From: Tomocerus qinae
Taxonomy: Eukaryota > Arthropoda > Collembola > Entomobryomorpha > Tomoceridae
NCBI GenBank assembly: GCA_020055645.1
Contig: CM034547.1
Span: forward strand, 57,848,909-57,912,908
Length of the DNA stretch: 64,000 nt
Direction: 5' to 3'
Shown in pieces: positions 50,175 to 63,314 of the stretch. A model generated the notes under the pieces. The model was not told the origin of the DNA, did no database searches, and saw only the letters and a list, made by a program, of their open reading frames with translations. Each line of letters starts with the position of its first letter. Within the stretch, counting starts at the first letter, position 1. Both the position numbers and the translations under genes were made by a program.

Positions 50175-53100
50175 TCATTGGTCTTTTTTCTTTTGCTTCT
50201 TTGGCTTTGATTTTGCTTTTGAAGCCGATGTTGGGCTTCCAGGCTTTGACACGGATTTTATTTCCGATTTCTCTTCACTAGAATTTTCAATTTTACTATC
50301 TCCACTGCTTGTGGGATTAGTAGATCCTTTGTTGCTGTCCAACATTTCTGCAGAGTATCCAAACTCATTAACTCGTGTTGGATCGATGCGGTAAATATAA
50401 CGTTGATAAAGGTAAATGAAGAATATAACATCGTCTCTTAGACATCCAATCCGATACATTGTTGGCATCTTAATAACGAAGGCAAATATATCGTCAATAA
50501 ATGTGTTTAGAAATTTATACGACAGCATCCGCCATGGAAGATGAGCTACAGACTTCAATTTATAGTTTATGAAGAGTTGAGGGGTCATCATTATGAATCC
50601 TGAAAATACAAAAGATTGAAAATACTTTAGAGTAGCGCACTTTGTAAAAAAGGAATGAATGAAAAGGACTTCCTTTTCTTGTGTGTGACTGATTATAAGT
50701 AAAGCATAAAACTTACCAAAAGTGAGTAGGAATCCATACAGCATACTTAATACCCATGAGTACCATCCCTTGTGTTCCAAGTACAACAGAGAATAAACAG
50801 CATATCCGACTAAAAGAGGAAACAGTGCCCAAGAGAGATATTTGAAGGCTAATAGGTCATATTGTCGGGTACTAGACTCAACATACGATCCTTTGTCGGA
50901 CAGTTTGACGCGTGGAAAAACTCCCAATATTAAGTTTTCTCTGTCTAGTTTTACATCCATGACCTGAAATGAATTTTTTAATTATCAGAAAAAAGAAATG
51001 ATGGTAAGTACAGAAAAAGGGCCTTGTATTACCTATATTGTCTAGATTAAAGTTTAAATACCTTATTAATTTTCCAAATTTCAATCATGAGACCGGCGAA
51101 AACACTGACTCGAATTACGAAATTAGTTTCGTTATCCATTACATACAGAAGTACAATTAATGACTGGAAAACATTGAAGAATACTGAACGTACAGATAAA
51201 CCCTCTAAACTCTTACGATTGTTCCAAAATTGAATATCTGTAAAAAAACAACATATTATTATTATAGTAAAAAATTAGTGAAATATAGGTTGTAAATGAA
51301 AGAATCACTTAGGAGCTAAAAGAAGAAACACGAACCGTTTTTGAAGGCTAGAAATTCAAATATACTGTGTAGAATGGACACAGCAAAAGTAAGACCCAAT
51401 AAGTACGGATTAGTGTCAAGAATGGCTTCTTTTAAGGCATCCTGGTCGTCTTCGTCATCATCTTGACCAGCTAAAAGGTTAGCACTCCACTGATTTCTCA
51501 TAGACTGTGCTGCATATATCTGCCATTTAAACAAGGATAAGGGCTGGAACGTGATAGTTATAGGTAGGCTCCTGATGAAAAACAATTAGAACGTCAATGC
51601 TTATTCTGTTAACCTTTTATGCATAGAGAAAAATATCACTTTATTACGGTGTGGAGGAATTTATTGGGTTGTAATCTTTCATGAGATTCCAATACTCGTT
51701 GTAAAACAAAACTGGCAGATATTTCAATTCATTTGGAATGAATTTAATGTAGTCGTTCAAAGGAGCAGGAACTGATCCCATTGTCCAGGCAGTCCAATCC
51801 GTCACCAAATTAATGGTTATATTAGGGTGCCAATGCGATACTATTTCAGAGGACATCTTTTTTGCTTTCTATGTACATTATAGAAACCAATTTTTAAATC
51901 AATTTTTTTTATTTAACTACTCAAGTATTTGAAGGGCAAGAAGTATGACAGCAAACCTCTTGTTCTTCTAAACTTGCAGTTGTTTCTCCAGTAAGAAGAT
52001 TATGAGTTTTGGCATATCGCTTCTTCTTAAACTTATTAAGCATTTTAATTCCATGAACAGTCTTAGACTTTGAATATAAATGCTTTTCAGAAGGATCAGG
52101 AGAATGTCCAAAGGGCACAAGAAAGGTGTGAAGGTAGATGGAACCATTATTTTGCACTTTCTGTGAATACAATTCAATACCAACCAATACACAATTACAA
52201 TTAATTATCTTTCAAATCTCAAAATAATAGTTGGCACAAATAAATTATGAATGCGCATTTGATGAATTTGTGGTGTCCAAGTTTTTATTTCAAAGACAGA
52301 AGCAAGCAAACATTGAAACAAATTACAATAGAACACCCTTAGGTACCCTTTAGAGATACAATGCAGATTAACACATTGAAATAATACCGAAGAATGCTGT
52401 ATTTTATAGACTAAGCTAAATAAAGAGTAGATAGATAATAGGAAAAGTAAAGAAGCAGCAGTTTTTGCGACAGTATTTTGAGAGAGCCAAGCTACCAACA
52501 CCGGACGAGATGTGCGTGAAGACACCAACAGATATGAAGACGACGGAAGCAAGTTTTGAAGTACAAATCTAAGAAATACCTTAGAAACTGGTACTTCAAC
52601 CGCATGAGTAAACGACCCGTCAGAATTCGGTCCACCGTACCAATCACCATAAATCAGTCCTTCCTGCTTCCAGATCAGTTTTGCATTAGTAAAATTTCGT
52701 ATGGAGTCATTATCTTCAGATACATATACATACATGTCCTGCAATAAAAACACAAATATTCAATTTTCGATTCATAGTTAGAAAATCATATAGTCTTAAA
52801 ACAGCTAGGATCCTACAAATTCGGTGCCATTGGGGAAAACGTTTGATGATGCCAGACTTGCAGGGGCTTGAACCTTTCCACTGCCATCCGAAGCTGTAGA
52901 TGGTTTACCAGCATTTGACCGAATGAAATACATAATAAAGTAAACAACAAGAGCCCTCATTAACAATGATTTGACAATTGCCATAAATTTCTCCAAGGGG
53001 GTTGCTTGATACTGTTCTCTTTGTCTATCGACTTCTTCGTCAAACGTAAGCTACATATGCACAATATAGACATTTTAGAATATATTTAGTACATAAATTT

Positions 53101-53313
53101 TTGTTACATACTTCACTATCACAATTTGACATGAAACCCATGTCAAAGGCTTACTTCTCTTTCTGGATTAGCATCTTCGTCATCTCCGTTTTGACGTGCC
53201 TCGTTTTGGCTATTATCTCTTCCACCAGCGGCAGAAGTTTGATTTCTGCGTCGAAGTTCGACACCAGAACCATCTCCGTCGTCATCATTGGTAACGTCTT
53301 CAATCCTTACCAT
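50175..53313 (-). CDS. CLPTM1: CLPTM1 (cleft lip and palate transmembrane protein 1), nine coding exons, 682 aa
   Basis: Minus-strand exons 53155..53313, 52817..53050, 52580..52738, 51957..52160, 51648..51856, 51336..51571, 51062..51237, 50717..50963, 50175..50599; 2049 coding bases with phases that agree throughout. The product aligns from end to end with human CLPTM1 (669 aa): an acidic N-terminus; a membrane segment about 77-97; a large lumenal domain with YVYVSE, SHWHPNITIN and YGDWYGGPNSDGS; then hydrophobic segments in exons 6-9 with LETNPYLL-like, EHKGWYSWVLSMLYG, MTPQLFINYKLKSVAHLPWR and RIGCLRDDV motifs; and a Lys-rich tail. CLPTM1 is a multipass ER/Golgi protein that retains GABA-A receptors and has been linked to lipid scrambling in its relative CLPTM1L. 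The start is the ATG at 53313; an AG at 53352-53353 suggests a 5' UTR exon upstream. Weak donors: GTTTGC after exon 4, GTTCGT after exon 6. Intron 8 is unusual (see findings). Confidence 0.96.
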
Positions 53314-53353
53314 TTTTCTTAGTTTACTGAATGATTACACCCTGTTGGGATCT

Positions 53354-54648
53354 GCAATAGAATGATACATTTTTGAAATTAATAAATGTAAATGTAATTA
53401 GCATAAATTGACAAAAGTAAAAGTAAATAGTTATAGTACAAGTTGTACATATACTATTTGCTAACTTCGTCATTCTCATTACATTTAACTTTTCATTTTG
53501 CGGCTAGTAACGACACATAGGGAAATATGGGCGAATAAATCCGAATAATGCGTTCAGTGATTTTGTCTATTGACTATAATATGATACATTTTTAAATAAT
53601 ATATTTCAAAACCCTATACGAGCCCTAAATTATCAATTCAAGTTAAAGTTAAACGGTTTATTGTAAATAGACAACATAATACACAAATAGAAATGGAAAC
53701 CGGAAAAATACCTGATGCTGGTTACAATAATTTAATCAGAACCCGCTTTAAGAAATTGCGCTGCAATACTATTGAAGGTCTGCTTCTGCTGCACCCGTAT
53801 TTTTCAGATTATTCAATATAGGTGCAGTACGCTATATATATATATATACTATACCATACCACTCGCAGAGATCCAAATTAACTACCTACCTACACATAAT
53901 ATTATAGGCTTTAATACTTTAATACTTTAGCTCGTAAAAAATACGTATGAACAATGAACACCACCTCTACAGCTCTACAGAGCAATTACAGAGCATCCAC
54001 AATTATACAGATGTTTTATGTAAAGGGATAATAATTAACGTGCAATAAATATTATAGACAACCAATGAAATGATTAAACTGTCTAGGTCTAGGCATTACA
54101 GCCAAGTTTACAGACGAAAAGATCTTAGTAATCCTTCGCAGTCTATCTATCCTACAGACAATAGACAATCAGACAACTCACGCAGTACAGACAACAGAAA
54201 TAAACCGAGCTTTCATACAAAATGACACTAAGCAAAACTACTACTGTGCTATACGCTTTATCCCTCGCCCCTTAACACTCACTACACTCAATAGACTCTC
54301 GTTTCATACACACAAGAAAATATAAAAATACGTATAAGCAAGAGAATTTCGTGAAGATGTCGGAAATATTATTTAGGTAACATAAAACGACAACAACTGA
54401 CCCCGAACAACTGACAGGATAAGCAGAGCAAACTGCCGCAATTCTTACTCTTAAATACAAGGCTCGATACTCTACTCGAACATTTTTGAGAGCGAGGGTG
54501 AAGTAATATATGAATAGCTATATTATAATAGCATTATCTTAATCTTATATTTATTCCCTCTTTGATGAGGATGAAGTTGTTTGTATTAAAATGACATGGG
54601 TTCCCTCCCAAAGTTCCTGTAGTATTAGCTAGTATGCAGTGTATTTGT
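53354..54648. other. Upstream of CLPTM1: probable promoter and 5' UTR region, no exon identified
   Basis: AT-rich sequence with an AT dinucleotide run at about 53834-53850. The minus-strand transcript of CLPTM1 should begin here, but no TATA or initiator can be called with confidence. Confidence 0.4.
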
Positions 54649-54918
54649 GTATCAGGTTACCTCTTCAGGATGTTTGAGAAATGAAAATTCACTTTTTTCA
54701 TTTGTGGATCTAAATTGGACGATTTAGATCCACAGCCAAATCTGCACTCAAAGCTATATAGCTGTATGTACCCAATGGCAACCAACCTTTGGGTCATAGT
54801 ATTTATAAGTCAAAACTGAGAGCTGATTTGGCTGTGGATCTAAATCGTCCAATTTAGATCCACAAATGAAAAAAGTGAATTTTCATTTTTCAAACATTCT
54901 GAAGAGGTAACCTGATAC
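54649..54918. repeat. Near-perfect hairpin, ~110 bp arms
   Basis: GTATCAGGTTACCTCTTCAG / CTGAAGAGGTAACCTGATAC close the ends; GATCTAAATTGGACGATTTA and its complement lie inside. The two arms are almost identical, so the element is either recent or maintained. Confidence 0.95.
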
Positions 54919-56606
54919 TCAAATCACTATAGCTACAGCAACTTTGGTTCCCTCCAGCCTCCAACCAAAAGTGTTTGTATATATCGTCGTCTGGGTCGAA
55001 TGCGTACGGTACACGTATAGCTTATTGAGCACGCACGATTACACATTCTCTAGTTAGTATAGTACTTTAGCACACCACTACCACTATGCAATACACATTT
55101 AACCAACTCTTTTTTAAAGTCTTCTAAATATAGTATACGAATGAGTACCTTGTATGTTGTATAACTGTATGCTAGGCATAATGTACACTTTGTTTAACCT
55201 ATTTCTTCAAATGTATTTTTAGATTTTCTATTCCATACACCTACTGTAGACAATAAAAGGCTGAGATGAGATCGGTTACGTCACGGAACTAAACAGCAGC
55301 AGCAAAAATACAACAAAAAGGGTGAGAAATGAATCTTTAAAAACAATAATGGACAGTGATCATCAGTTCTCATTGAAACGTGGATATTTTCTCCGTAATA
55401 AGAAAGATCATTGAAAGATGTATTGATGGACAACGACAACATTTGAACAAAACACTTGGTGCCACTTCAAAAAAACATTGTTATCTTTAACTTCAACTTT
55501 CAACTCGAACTTTATGCTCTACTCGAAGTTTTCCAAATGTTATCATATACAAAGAATTTCTAAATGTCAGAACTTCTCGGTGAAAACTCCGCAAGAAAAT
55601 TTCCTTTCATTTATCTAAATTTCGTTAAGTGTTGATTCAAATTGTGACGAAGAACCGAGGTAAAAGTTCATGGAGTTATCATAGGGAAAGCGACAGTGCT
55701 AATATGTAATAGTACTATATGCTTTATCAACTGACTGTGGTGTAGGTGTAAGGAAAGCAAGACTTCTTGCGTTAGGGGTAGAAAGTAAGAGCTAACGGAG
55801 CTTTCACTTTAGATAGTGAAAGAGGCTTTCACTTTTAATGGTGCAAGAAGCTTTCACTTTTGATGGTGAAAGTAGTGTTTAATTGTAAAGCCGAAATAAA
55901 AAGGAATTTTAATCATACTGAAGAAGTTTGAAAGTTTAGGTCTGTTAAACATACAACTCCTAATTCATAATTCACTGTCCTTTCTAAAGCCAAGGCTATT
56001 TTCTTAAACTTTATTTCAAACGATTATAAACTTTTTCCCAAATTCTTTAATTTCTACTTACCATAGGTGGTGCGCTTATATTCAACAGTTCGGGTTCGGG
56101 TCGAATAGTAAAGGTACCAAGTACCGCCAAGTATAATTAGTATAGTGTAAAGTTGTAAAATATAATCTTAATCTCTTGCCCTTAAGTCTATCTTAAATCT
56201 AAGCAACGACAAAGATTGAAGATGCTTTAGCCTTTAGCCCATACTTTAGTTAGGATTTATTATAAATTAACGGGATTAAATTAATATCTCTAGATAGCTT
56301 ACCGATACTAATGCCAATTCAGTCTGTCGAAGGTCCCGTTGATGTCAGTAGTCCCAAGATGACTGAGACTGACGAACGAGCGTAAATAAATTGTGTCGTA
56401 GCTAATAATATGATTGTGGTCATATAATTAGTTCCCGGATAAGTAACTAAATAAAAACATTTAAAAGTCAAATATTTCACCTATAGGTATCGATACTCAA
56501 CAGAAACTTAAATTTTATAAAATAGATTGAAGAATCATGGTATTCATTAATACATTTTTAAAATTTTGGTACCAACCAAAACAAATAAATCAGACATTCC
56601 TACCGG
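54919..56606. other. No gene recognised
   Basis: The only structure seen is a set of three to four short units around GCTTTCACTTTTGATGGTGAAAG at 55798-55875, each itself palindromic (TTTCAC / GTGAAA). Confidence 0.5.
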
Positions 56607-56997
56607 CTAACCGGCTTGGCTGGATTTAGGCAGCGGGTTATCGTTGCCTCAATTGCCCCCTCCCCCGTTGCCCCACGTTTTGCCACTATGCCACTTAACC
56701 TATTACTTTAATATATTGTCCCTATTGCCTCCCGTCACTATTTTTGCCTCTTTTTGACCTAACCTAATAAAAAATAAACTGTTTTATTGTTAAAGCCTAA
56801 CAAGCAAGTAATATCCTTATTTTTAATTAGGTTAGGTCAAAAAAGAGGCAGAAATAGTAACGGAAAGCAAATGGCAAATATAATAGGTTAAGTGGCTAAA
56901 CTGGGTGCAACGGGGGAGGGGGCAACGGGGGCAATTGAGGCAACGATATCCCGCTGCCTAAATCTAGCCCTTCTTAAAGCCGGTTAGAGAATAGAAG
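56607..56997. mobile_element. MITE with long inverted ends, 391 bp
   Basis: The ends CTAACCGGCTT and AAGCCGGTTAG are inverted; both arms carry GGATTTAGGCAGCGGG / CCCGCTGCCTAAATC and a GTTGCCTCAATTGCCCCC run. A half copy lies at 3977-4070 just upstream of the RING gene. No coding frame is seen and no clear target duplication. Confidence 0.85.
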
Positions 56998-57084
56998 AAG
57001 TCCCGTGCGTATACCCGTACGACGTTCGAGAGAGACACCGGGTCACGGGCCCCCTTCGAAATCAAGAAAAATAAAGATATTTTA

Positions 57085-57500
57085 GCTCGCCTGAATAAGG
57101 CAGCTTATAGAACCGCACAGTCTGTCCGTCCGTCCGTCCGGACCCACGATAACTTTCGAACGCATTGACCGAAGTTGACCAAATTACGTATAAACAATGC
57201 CTATATGGACTAGTGACGCACCCTATTGATTTTGGTTCAAATCGGTCCATAAGTTGCTGAGATACCGCGCGCTCACTTTGTCTTTATTTGATAGTCAAAG
57301 CAGAAAATGGGCCATAAAAATTTCAATTGTGTTTCCTATTAATTGTTAGAGGATAGTATAAAATATTTAGCTCCGCTTCTACAAAATTTAAGATTTCATA
57401 ATAACGTAAATAAAACTGCAAAATAACCATTATAGGATGAAAATAAATCAATTTCGCATTTATATGCAAATTGATAGTCAAATTTCCTATTTCCTAGTCA
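57085..57500. repeat. AGCTCGCCTGA-family copy, uninterrupted
   Basis: It begins AGCTCGCCTGAATAAGGCAG, carries a short GTCC run, then GGACCCACGATAACTTTCG and continues through CCCTATTGATTTTGGTTCAA, where the related copy at 26.9/31.7 kb is broken by the BEL/Pao element. It therefore shows the unoccupied form of that site. Confidence 0.88.
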
Positions 57501-58934
57501 TCTTTTTCTGCCTGCGGCCCTGGGCAAGAGTAGGCTAGTACTACTAAGTGCGATTGGGATGCAGCAAACGGTACGTGAAATTTAAAAGTCCACCACAACC
57601 CCAAAGAATAGTGGCCATATACCTTGTTGTGTAGAGACAGAGACTTTAATAACAGAAATGGCATGCACCTCATTGACGCCCTCAATTGTTAATTTATGCC
57701 ACAACCCAAGTCACAATAAGTGGCGTGTCAGGTGTGGAATTGTACGAATTGGGCCATTGAGTCAAAAGTAGATGTGCAAATTTTGCATATATTATATTAT
57801 AATTAATTGCTGATTGCCTTGCCTTGGACACTTTGACATCTGATCAGAGTTGGGGGGTTCAAATAAATTATTAGGGTTTCTTGAAGAAACAAATTCAAAA
57901 TTCCTTCATCCATATTCAATGTTAACTAAATTACTGACAAAACAATTACGAAAAAGTAATATAGCCTACCTTTAACCTTCGCTGTTGTGAATTAGATTTG
58001 TGAAATATTGTTGAGCTTTTGTTATTTCAAAAATTCTAAGACATTTTGGTTAGTTCCAAAAGTTTCAATCCAAATTCCGAATAGACAAAATTTGTAATTT
58101 TCAATTGTCAAGTATTCTCACTCATTTCAACAATATTAGTTTTCTGAGTTTTGAACTTAACAATTTTTCATGTTTCTTCAGAATCTTCAATCTTATATTG
58201 TTTTGTTTACTTTTTCAACTATGATAGCATAGAACTGCAGTCGTGTTGAATGTCATGTGTTGGTACGCGATTCCACAGCGGAACGGTTGACACGTTGACA
58301 GTGACGTGAAAAGACTTCTAGCTTCTACAGCCAAAAGTACTAACAATATCAATGATCAAGTGTCAAGGCAAGGTAAGGGGTAACCAAAACAAACAACGAA
58401 AACCCCAAAATATTTAACAATGGTACTGACGACAATCACTAATGACTGTTGCCTTCTTTTAGGCTTCTATGCTCTAACGTCGCTTTTAGAGGCTCGGTCC
58501 GGTGACTGGTCCGGGGAATTCTTTTTTGAGTTATTTTGTTCAACTAAATTGTTTATTTACTTACACGTGTTAATGTTTCATTTTTTTTAACTATCTATTT
58601 TGTTATTACTACTTACTAAGTTACTATTAGAAGTTTAGAAGCAATTTACTTTTACTCTTCTAGTATTTCAAAAATTCTCTCGCACACTCCTTTCTTTCCC
58701 TTTTCCAGCTCCAATTCATTCAATCCGGCAAATCATTATCTGTTTACCTAACTACCTACCTCTATGAAACGATTTCCGTTAAGAAATAGAACGTCTGATA
58801 GCAGTTGGCACCCACGGGCAGCCGCCGTCAAAATTTTTTTCCAAAAACTTACTGTATGATATTTCCCCCGTTTAAAAAACAAAAAAATGCGCGCGAGCGC
58901 TCAAAGCAAGTTACCCCAACAGGACCACAGTGCC
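57501..58934. other. No gene recognised
   Basis: A 63-codon minus frame at 57494-57685 has no family signal. Otherwise AT-rich DNA with homopolymer runs. Confidence 0.45.
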
Positions 58935-60706
58935 CCCAATTCATTCCAAATAAAAATAACTCAAATCATATCTCCCGCCTTAACAGCTTAACCAATTTGG
59001 ACAATAATGGACCAAACTGTACTACTATATGTTACCTACCTGTCACCCGTGACCCATGCCGCACACTGCCCGGTTTGCGCGCAACTCAATTTCAAAGTTG
59101 ATACATCTGGTATATCATACTGATTGTAATCACATCTCCCGCCTAAACAGCTTAACGAATTTGGACGATAATTAACCAAACTGCAGTACTATATGTTACC
59201 TACCTGCCAGCCGCGCACCAATGCCGCACACTGCCCGGTTTGCGCGCAACTCAATTTCAAAGTTGATACATCTGGTATATCATACTGATTGTAATCACAT
59301 CTCCCGCCTAAACAGCTTAACGAATTTGGACGATAATTCACCAAACTGCAGTACTATGTGCTACCTACCTGCCAGCCGCGCACCAATGCCGCACACTGCC
59401 CGGTTTGCGCGCAACACAATTTCAAAAGTTGATACATATGGTATATCCCACTGAACGTAATCACATCTCCCCGCCTAAACGGCTTAACGAATTTGGACGA
59501 TAATTCACCAAACTGCAGTACTATGTGCTACCTACCTGCCAGCCGCGCACCAATGCCGCACACTGCCCGGTTTGCGCGCAACTCAATTTCATAAATTTAA
59601 ACATATGGTATATCACACTGAATGTAATCACATCTCCCGCCTAAACGGCTTAACGAATTTGGACAATAATGAACCAAACTGTAGTACTATGTGCTACCTA
59701 CCTGCCAGCCGCGCACCAATGCCGCACACTGCCCGGTTTGCGCGCAACTCAATTTCATAAATTTAAACATATGGTATATCACACTGAATGTAATCACATC
59801 TCCCGCCTAAACGGCTTAACCAATTTGGACGATAATTAACCAAACTGCAGTACTATATGTTACCTACCTGCCAGCCGCGCACCAATGCCGCACACTGCCC
59901 GGTTTGCGTGCAACTCAATTTCAAAAGTTGATACATATGGTATATCCCACTGAATGTAATCACATCTCCCGCCTAAACGGCTTAACGAATTTGGACGATA
60001 ATTCACCAAACTGCAGTACTATAAGTTACCTACCTGCCAGCCGCGCACCAATGCCGCACACTGCCCGGTTTGCGCGCAACACAATTTCAAAAGTTGATAC
60101 ATATGGTATATCCCACTGAACGTAATCACATCTCCCGCCTAAACGGCTTAACGAATTTGGACGATAATTCACCAAACTGCAGTACTATGTGCTACCTACC
60201 TGCCAGCCGCGCACCAATGCCGCACACTGCCCGGTTTGCGCGCAACTCAATTTCATAAATTTAAACATATGGTATATCACACTGAATGTAATCACATCTC
60301 CCGCCTAAACGGCTTAACGAATTTGGACAATAATGAACCAAACTGTAGTACTATGTGCTACCTACCTGCCAGCCGCGCACCAATGCCGCACACTGCCCGG
60401 TTTGCGCGCAACTCAATTTCATAAATTTAAACATATGGTATATCACACTGAATGTAATCACATCTCCCGCCTAAACGGCTTAACCAATTTGGACAATAAT
60501 GAACCAAACTGTACTACTATATGTTACATACCCGGCAGCCGCGCACCAATGCGGCACACTTCCCGGTTTGCGCGCAACTCAATTTAAAATATTTATACAT
60601 ATGGTATATCCTACTAAATTTAATCACATCTCCCGCCTAAACGGCTTAACCAATTTGGACAATAATGAACCAAACTGTACTACTATATGTTACCTACCTG
60701 CCAGCC
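58935..60706. repeat. Satellite array, 166 bp monomer, about 11 copies
   Basis: The marker ATGCCGCACACTGCCCGG recurs at about 59055, 59221, 59386, 59553, 59719, 59885, 60051, 60217, 60383 and (one change) 60549, a period of 166 bp. Each unit also holds CATCTCCCGCCTAAACGGCT and ACCTACCTGCCAGCCGCGC. It is more GC-rich than its surroundings. Several 60-80 codon frames are by-products of the repeat. Confidence 0.97.
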
Positions 60707-60707
60707 A

Positions 60708-60911
60708 GGAACAAAAAAGGTACTCCTTTTTACAAAAAAGGTAAAAAGTACTACTTTTTCTAAAAAAGCAGTCCTTTTTACCTTATTTACATATAAAGTG
60801 GAAGTAAATGGGGCAAGCTGCTACATCAAAAAAGGCAAAAAGGACTGATTTTTAAAAATTTTACTCCTACCTTTTTTTATAAAAAAAGACAAAAAGGTCC
60901 CTTTTTGTTCT
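60708..60911. repeat. Foldback element adjoining the satellite
   Basis: The left end GGAACAAAAAAGGTACTCC and the right end CCCTTTTTGTTC are inverted, and the interior alternates AAAAAGG and CCTTTTT blocks. It begins two bases after the last satellite unit. Confidence 0.75.
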
Positions 60912-62564
60912 CTTTGGTCTGCCTATGTATTCGTATGAGCATGCATGAGTTGTGGTTGGACACATTCATTCATTAACCAATTTTTAATATTTTGTTACTG
61001 AAATCTAATAAAAGTATTATTTATTGTCTCAATTCAGGGTTTTTTGTTATACATTTCTGCTGCTTGACAATGTTTTTGTTCCTGTTCAACTTAGTACTTA
61101 GTATGTATAGTACTTTAATGCACTATTTATAGGTATACGCAAGGGTATCCGTATATTAGAATAATGTGAAGTTGACTGACTTCTTTAGGCTTTGCTGTAG
61201 CATACCGTATTCAATACGATTTTAATTAACGTACATACTAAAACTAATAGTACTATGTCACCTCCTGACAATTTTTCATTACCCCCACGTTTAAAATAAT
61301 ACAAGCCTTCATTTTCATAATGTATAACTAACACATGCTTTTAGTATAGGTAAGTAGGCATTTCAATATAGTACTAGTACATACCATTTTCAGTGTTGTT
61401 ATTATCATTTTTGAAACTGGTAACGTGTATTTGTTTAAAGAAATAAAATAAAATTATAATACAACTAGGGGCCCCGGGCGTCTATCATCACTTAATTTCA
61501 TAAGTTACATGTTTTCAGCATAATTATGGTGCGTATCATGGAAACTATTGCATTTCGGCTCTCCTACTACACAAACATACATGGTATATAGCTACATACA
61601 TCGGTGGGTAATATTTTCAAATCTGGTTATCTAGAGGTAATAATTGTTTCAAGTTGTAAGTGCGTCATTTTAACTTGAGATGTAGGAAAAGAAGCCATTT
61701 GTACGAACAAGAGTTTTTTTACACTTTAGAATTATTTTTATACATGTGCCTAACACAATGAATCATGGCAGTATTTGACCCTTTTGTCATTCATTGATCA
61801 ATGATCATAAACCAATACACATCCGCAAGGCTGCAAATCTCAACCTTTGTTCTCCTAGGATAATGGTGCCGATTCAGCACTAACACATTCCTCATGGAAT
61901 ACTTATACTTCATGTTAAGTTTGTCAGAGTAACCTTGTCTGAGGAGGAGTAATAAAATTTAATACGTCCGTTAGCTCTCCGATTTCAATTGATGCACAAG
62001 AAATGATTCTTATGATGCGAAAATTGCTGTGTGCATGGCTCCATTAGGATTATGTATGTAACTGCTGTAGCAGTTATTAGTGATGGAATCTATTATAATG
62101 AGTATAATAATACATCAAGCATAACTGGAAAACAGAAAGTAAAGAGTTAGTGTCAAGTATGAAGTCAAAGGAGTAAAATACTGATTTTAATCAAGTGGAA
62201 ATATTCATGTGTTAAGCCAAATAATTGAAAATAGGGAGTCAAGCGTCAAAATTAGTCCAAAAAATTACTGTAAAGCAGGGGAGTGAAAACCAGTTCCGCC
62301 TTAACCAGGGAAGTGAAAAACGTTCTAGTGTCAAGCCAGTGAATACAGCCCCGTGTTGGGCCAAAATTGGAAATTAAGTCGAGTCAATATAATCGAGTTT
62401 CCAGTCAATAGATTCTTGGATTAAGTGAACAGCAAACAATGGAAAAAGGTAATTCATTTACTCTTAATAGTGAATAGTATGAGCACTTATTGTAGATAAA
62501 TAGAAACCATTAGTTTAATATTAGCAGATAGAACTCATTGCACATTGAAAGTCACAGTGAAAAC
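60912..62564. other. No gene recognised
   Basis: A potential first exon is at 62440-62449 (ATGGAAAAAG followed by GTAATT), but with four codons it cannot be supported. No repeats of note. Confidence 0.35.
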
Positions 62565-62720
62565 TAAGCACGTATCCAGGAATTTGACCTAGGGGGCCCA
62601 CCAAAATATATTGATAAATTTTTTGGATTTTTCACAAAAAGATTGCCTTTTTCCTGTTTACTTAGGGGGGCCCGGACCCCCCCCCCCCCCACCGGCCGCC
62701 CCCCTCTGGATACGTGCTTG
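62565..62720. mobile_element. hAT-type MITE, second complete copy, 8 bp target duplication
   Basis: It begins TAAGCACGTATCCAGG and ends CTGGATACGTGCTTG; GTGAAAAC is duplicated at 62557-62564 and 62721-62728. The only change in the first 15 bases from the copy at 11620 is C to T at position 1. The core has a run of 14 C residues. Confidence 0.92.
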
Positions 62721-63314
62721 GTGAAAACTACCCGGAGTTTCAGAACACATGTAAAGCAACTAAGTGACAATCTGCGATCATTATTTGGGAGATAGAGAAA
62801 AATACTCCTGTAAAATGTCACTATTTCATCATACCATAATCCCTAAATAGCGCATCGTTTTTTCTGGTTTTCTCACCGTATATTTATCCAGGTTATATCT
62901 GATTATAAACATTTTATGTTAAGAATGGGGTCAGGGTAAGGTGGGCTAAATTTCTATAGCGACGCTTGTTTTGCTTATACACAGGTGGGTAAAGGACAAT
63001 TATTTCGGGGACAAACTCTGGGACAAAAATATGAATTTTGTCCCAACAGTCCCGTCCCCATCTTAGATTCCTTGTATGGGTATTTCACATAATAACAGGC
63101 GTCTACTATTGTCCATTGCTAGAATTAGCGATGGTTAGGCAGTGTGCTGTCAAGTGTTGCACAAAAAGATAGCCCTTCTGCTCGTGTTTTATTTTTGGAA
63201 TGCATGGTTGGATTTTGTGCTTTGTTGTGGAGTTTTTAAAGCGAAACTCGCTGATTGGTAATGGATTCGTTGACTACTTATTTAGGTGTAGCATTTATAA
63301 TTTAAAAGTGCCTA

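Noticed and set aside
52205-52579. Extension of the CLPTM1 exon into a hydrophobic frame
   Set aside because: It is intron read-through past the donor at 52574-52579; the next exon at 52160 continues the family alignment directly.
59221-60744. A run of similar 62-84 codon frames that looks like a gene family, and the array's resemblance to a CRISPR
   Set aside because: The units are a 166 bp eukaryotic satellite; there are no constant repeats with unique spacers, and frames shift because 166 is not a multiple of 3.
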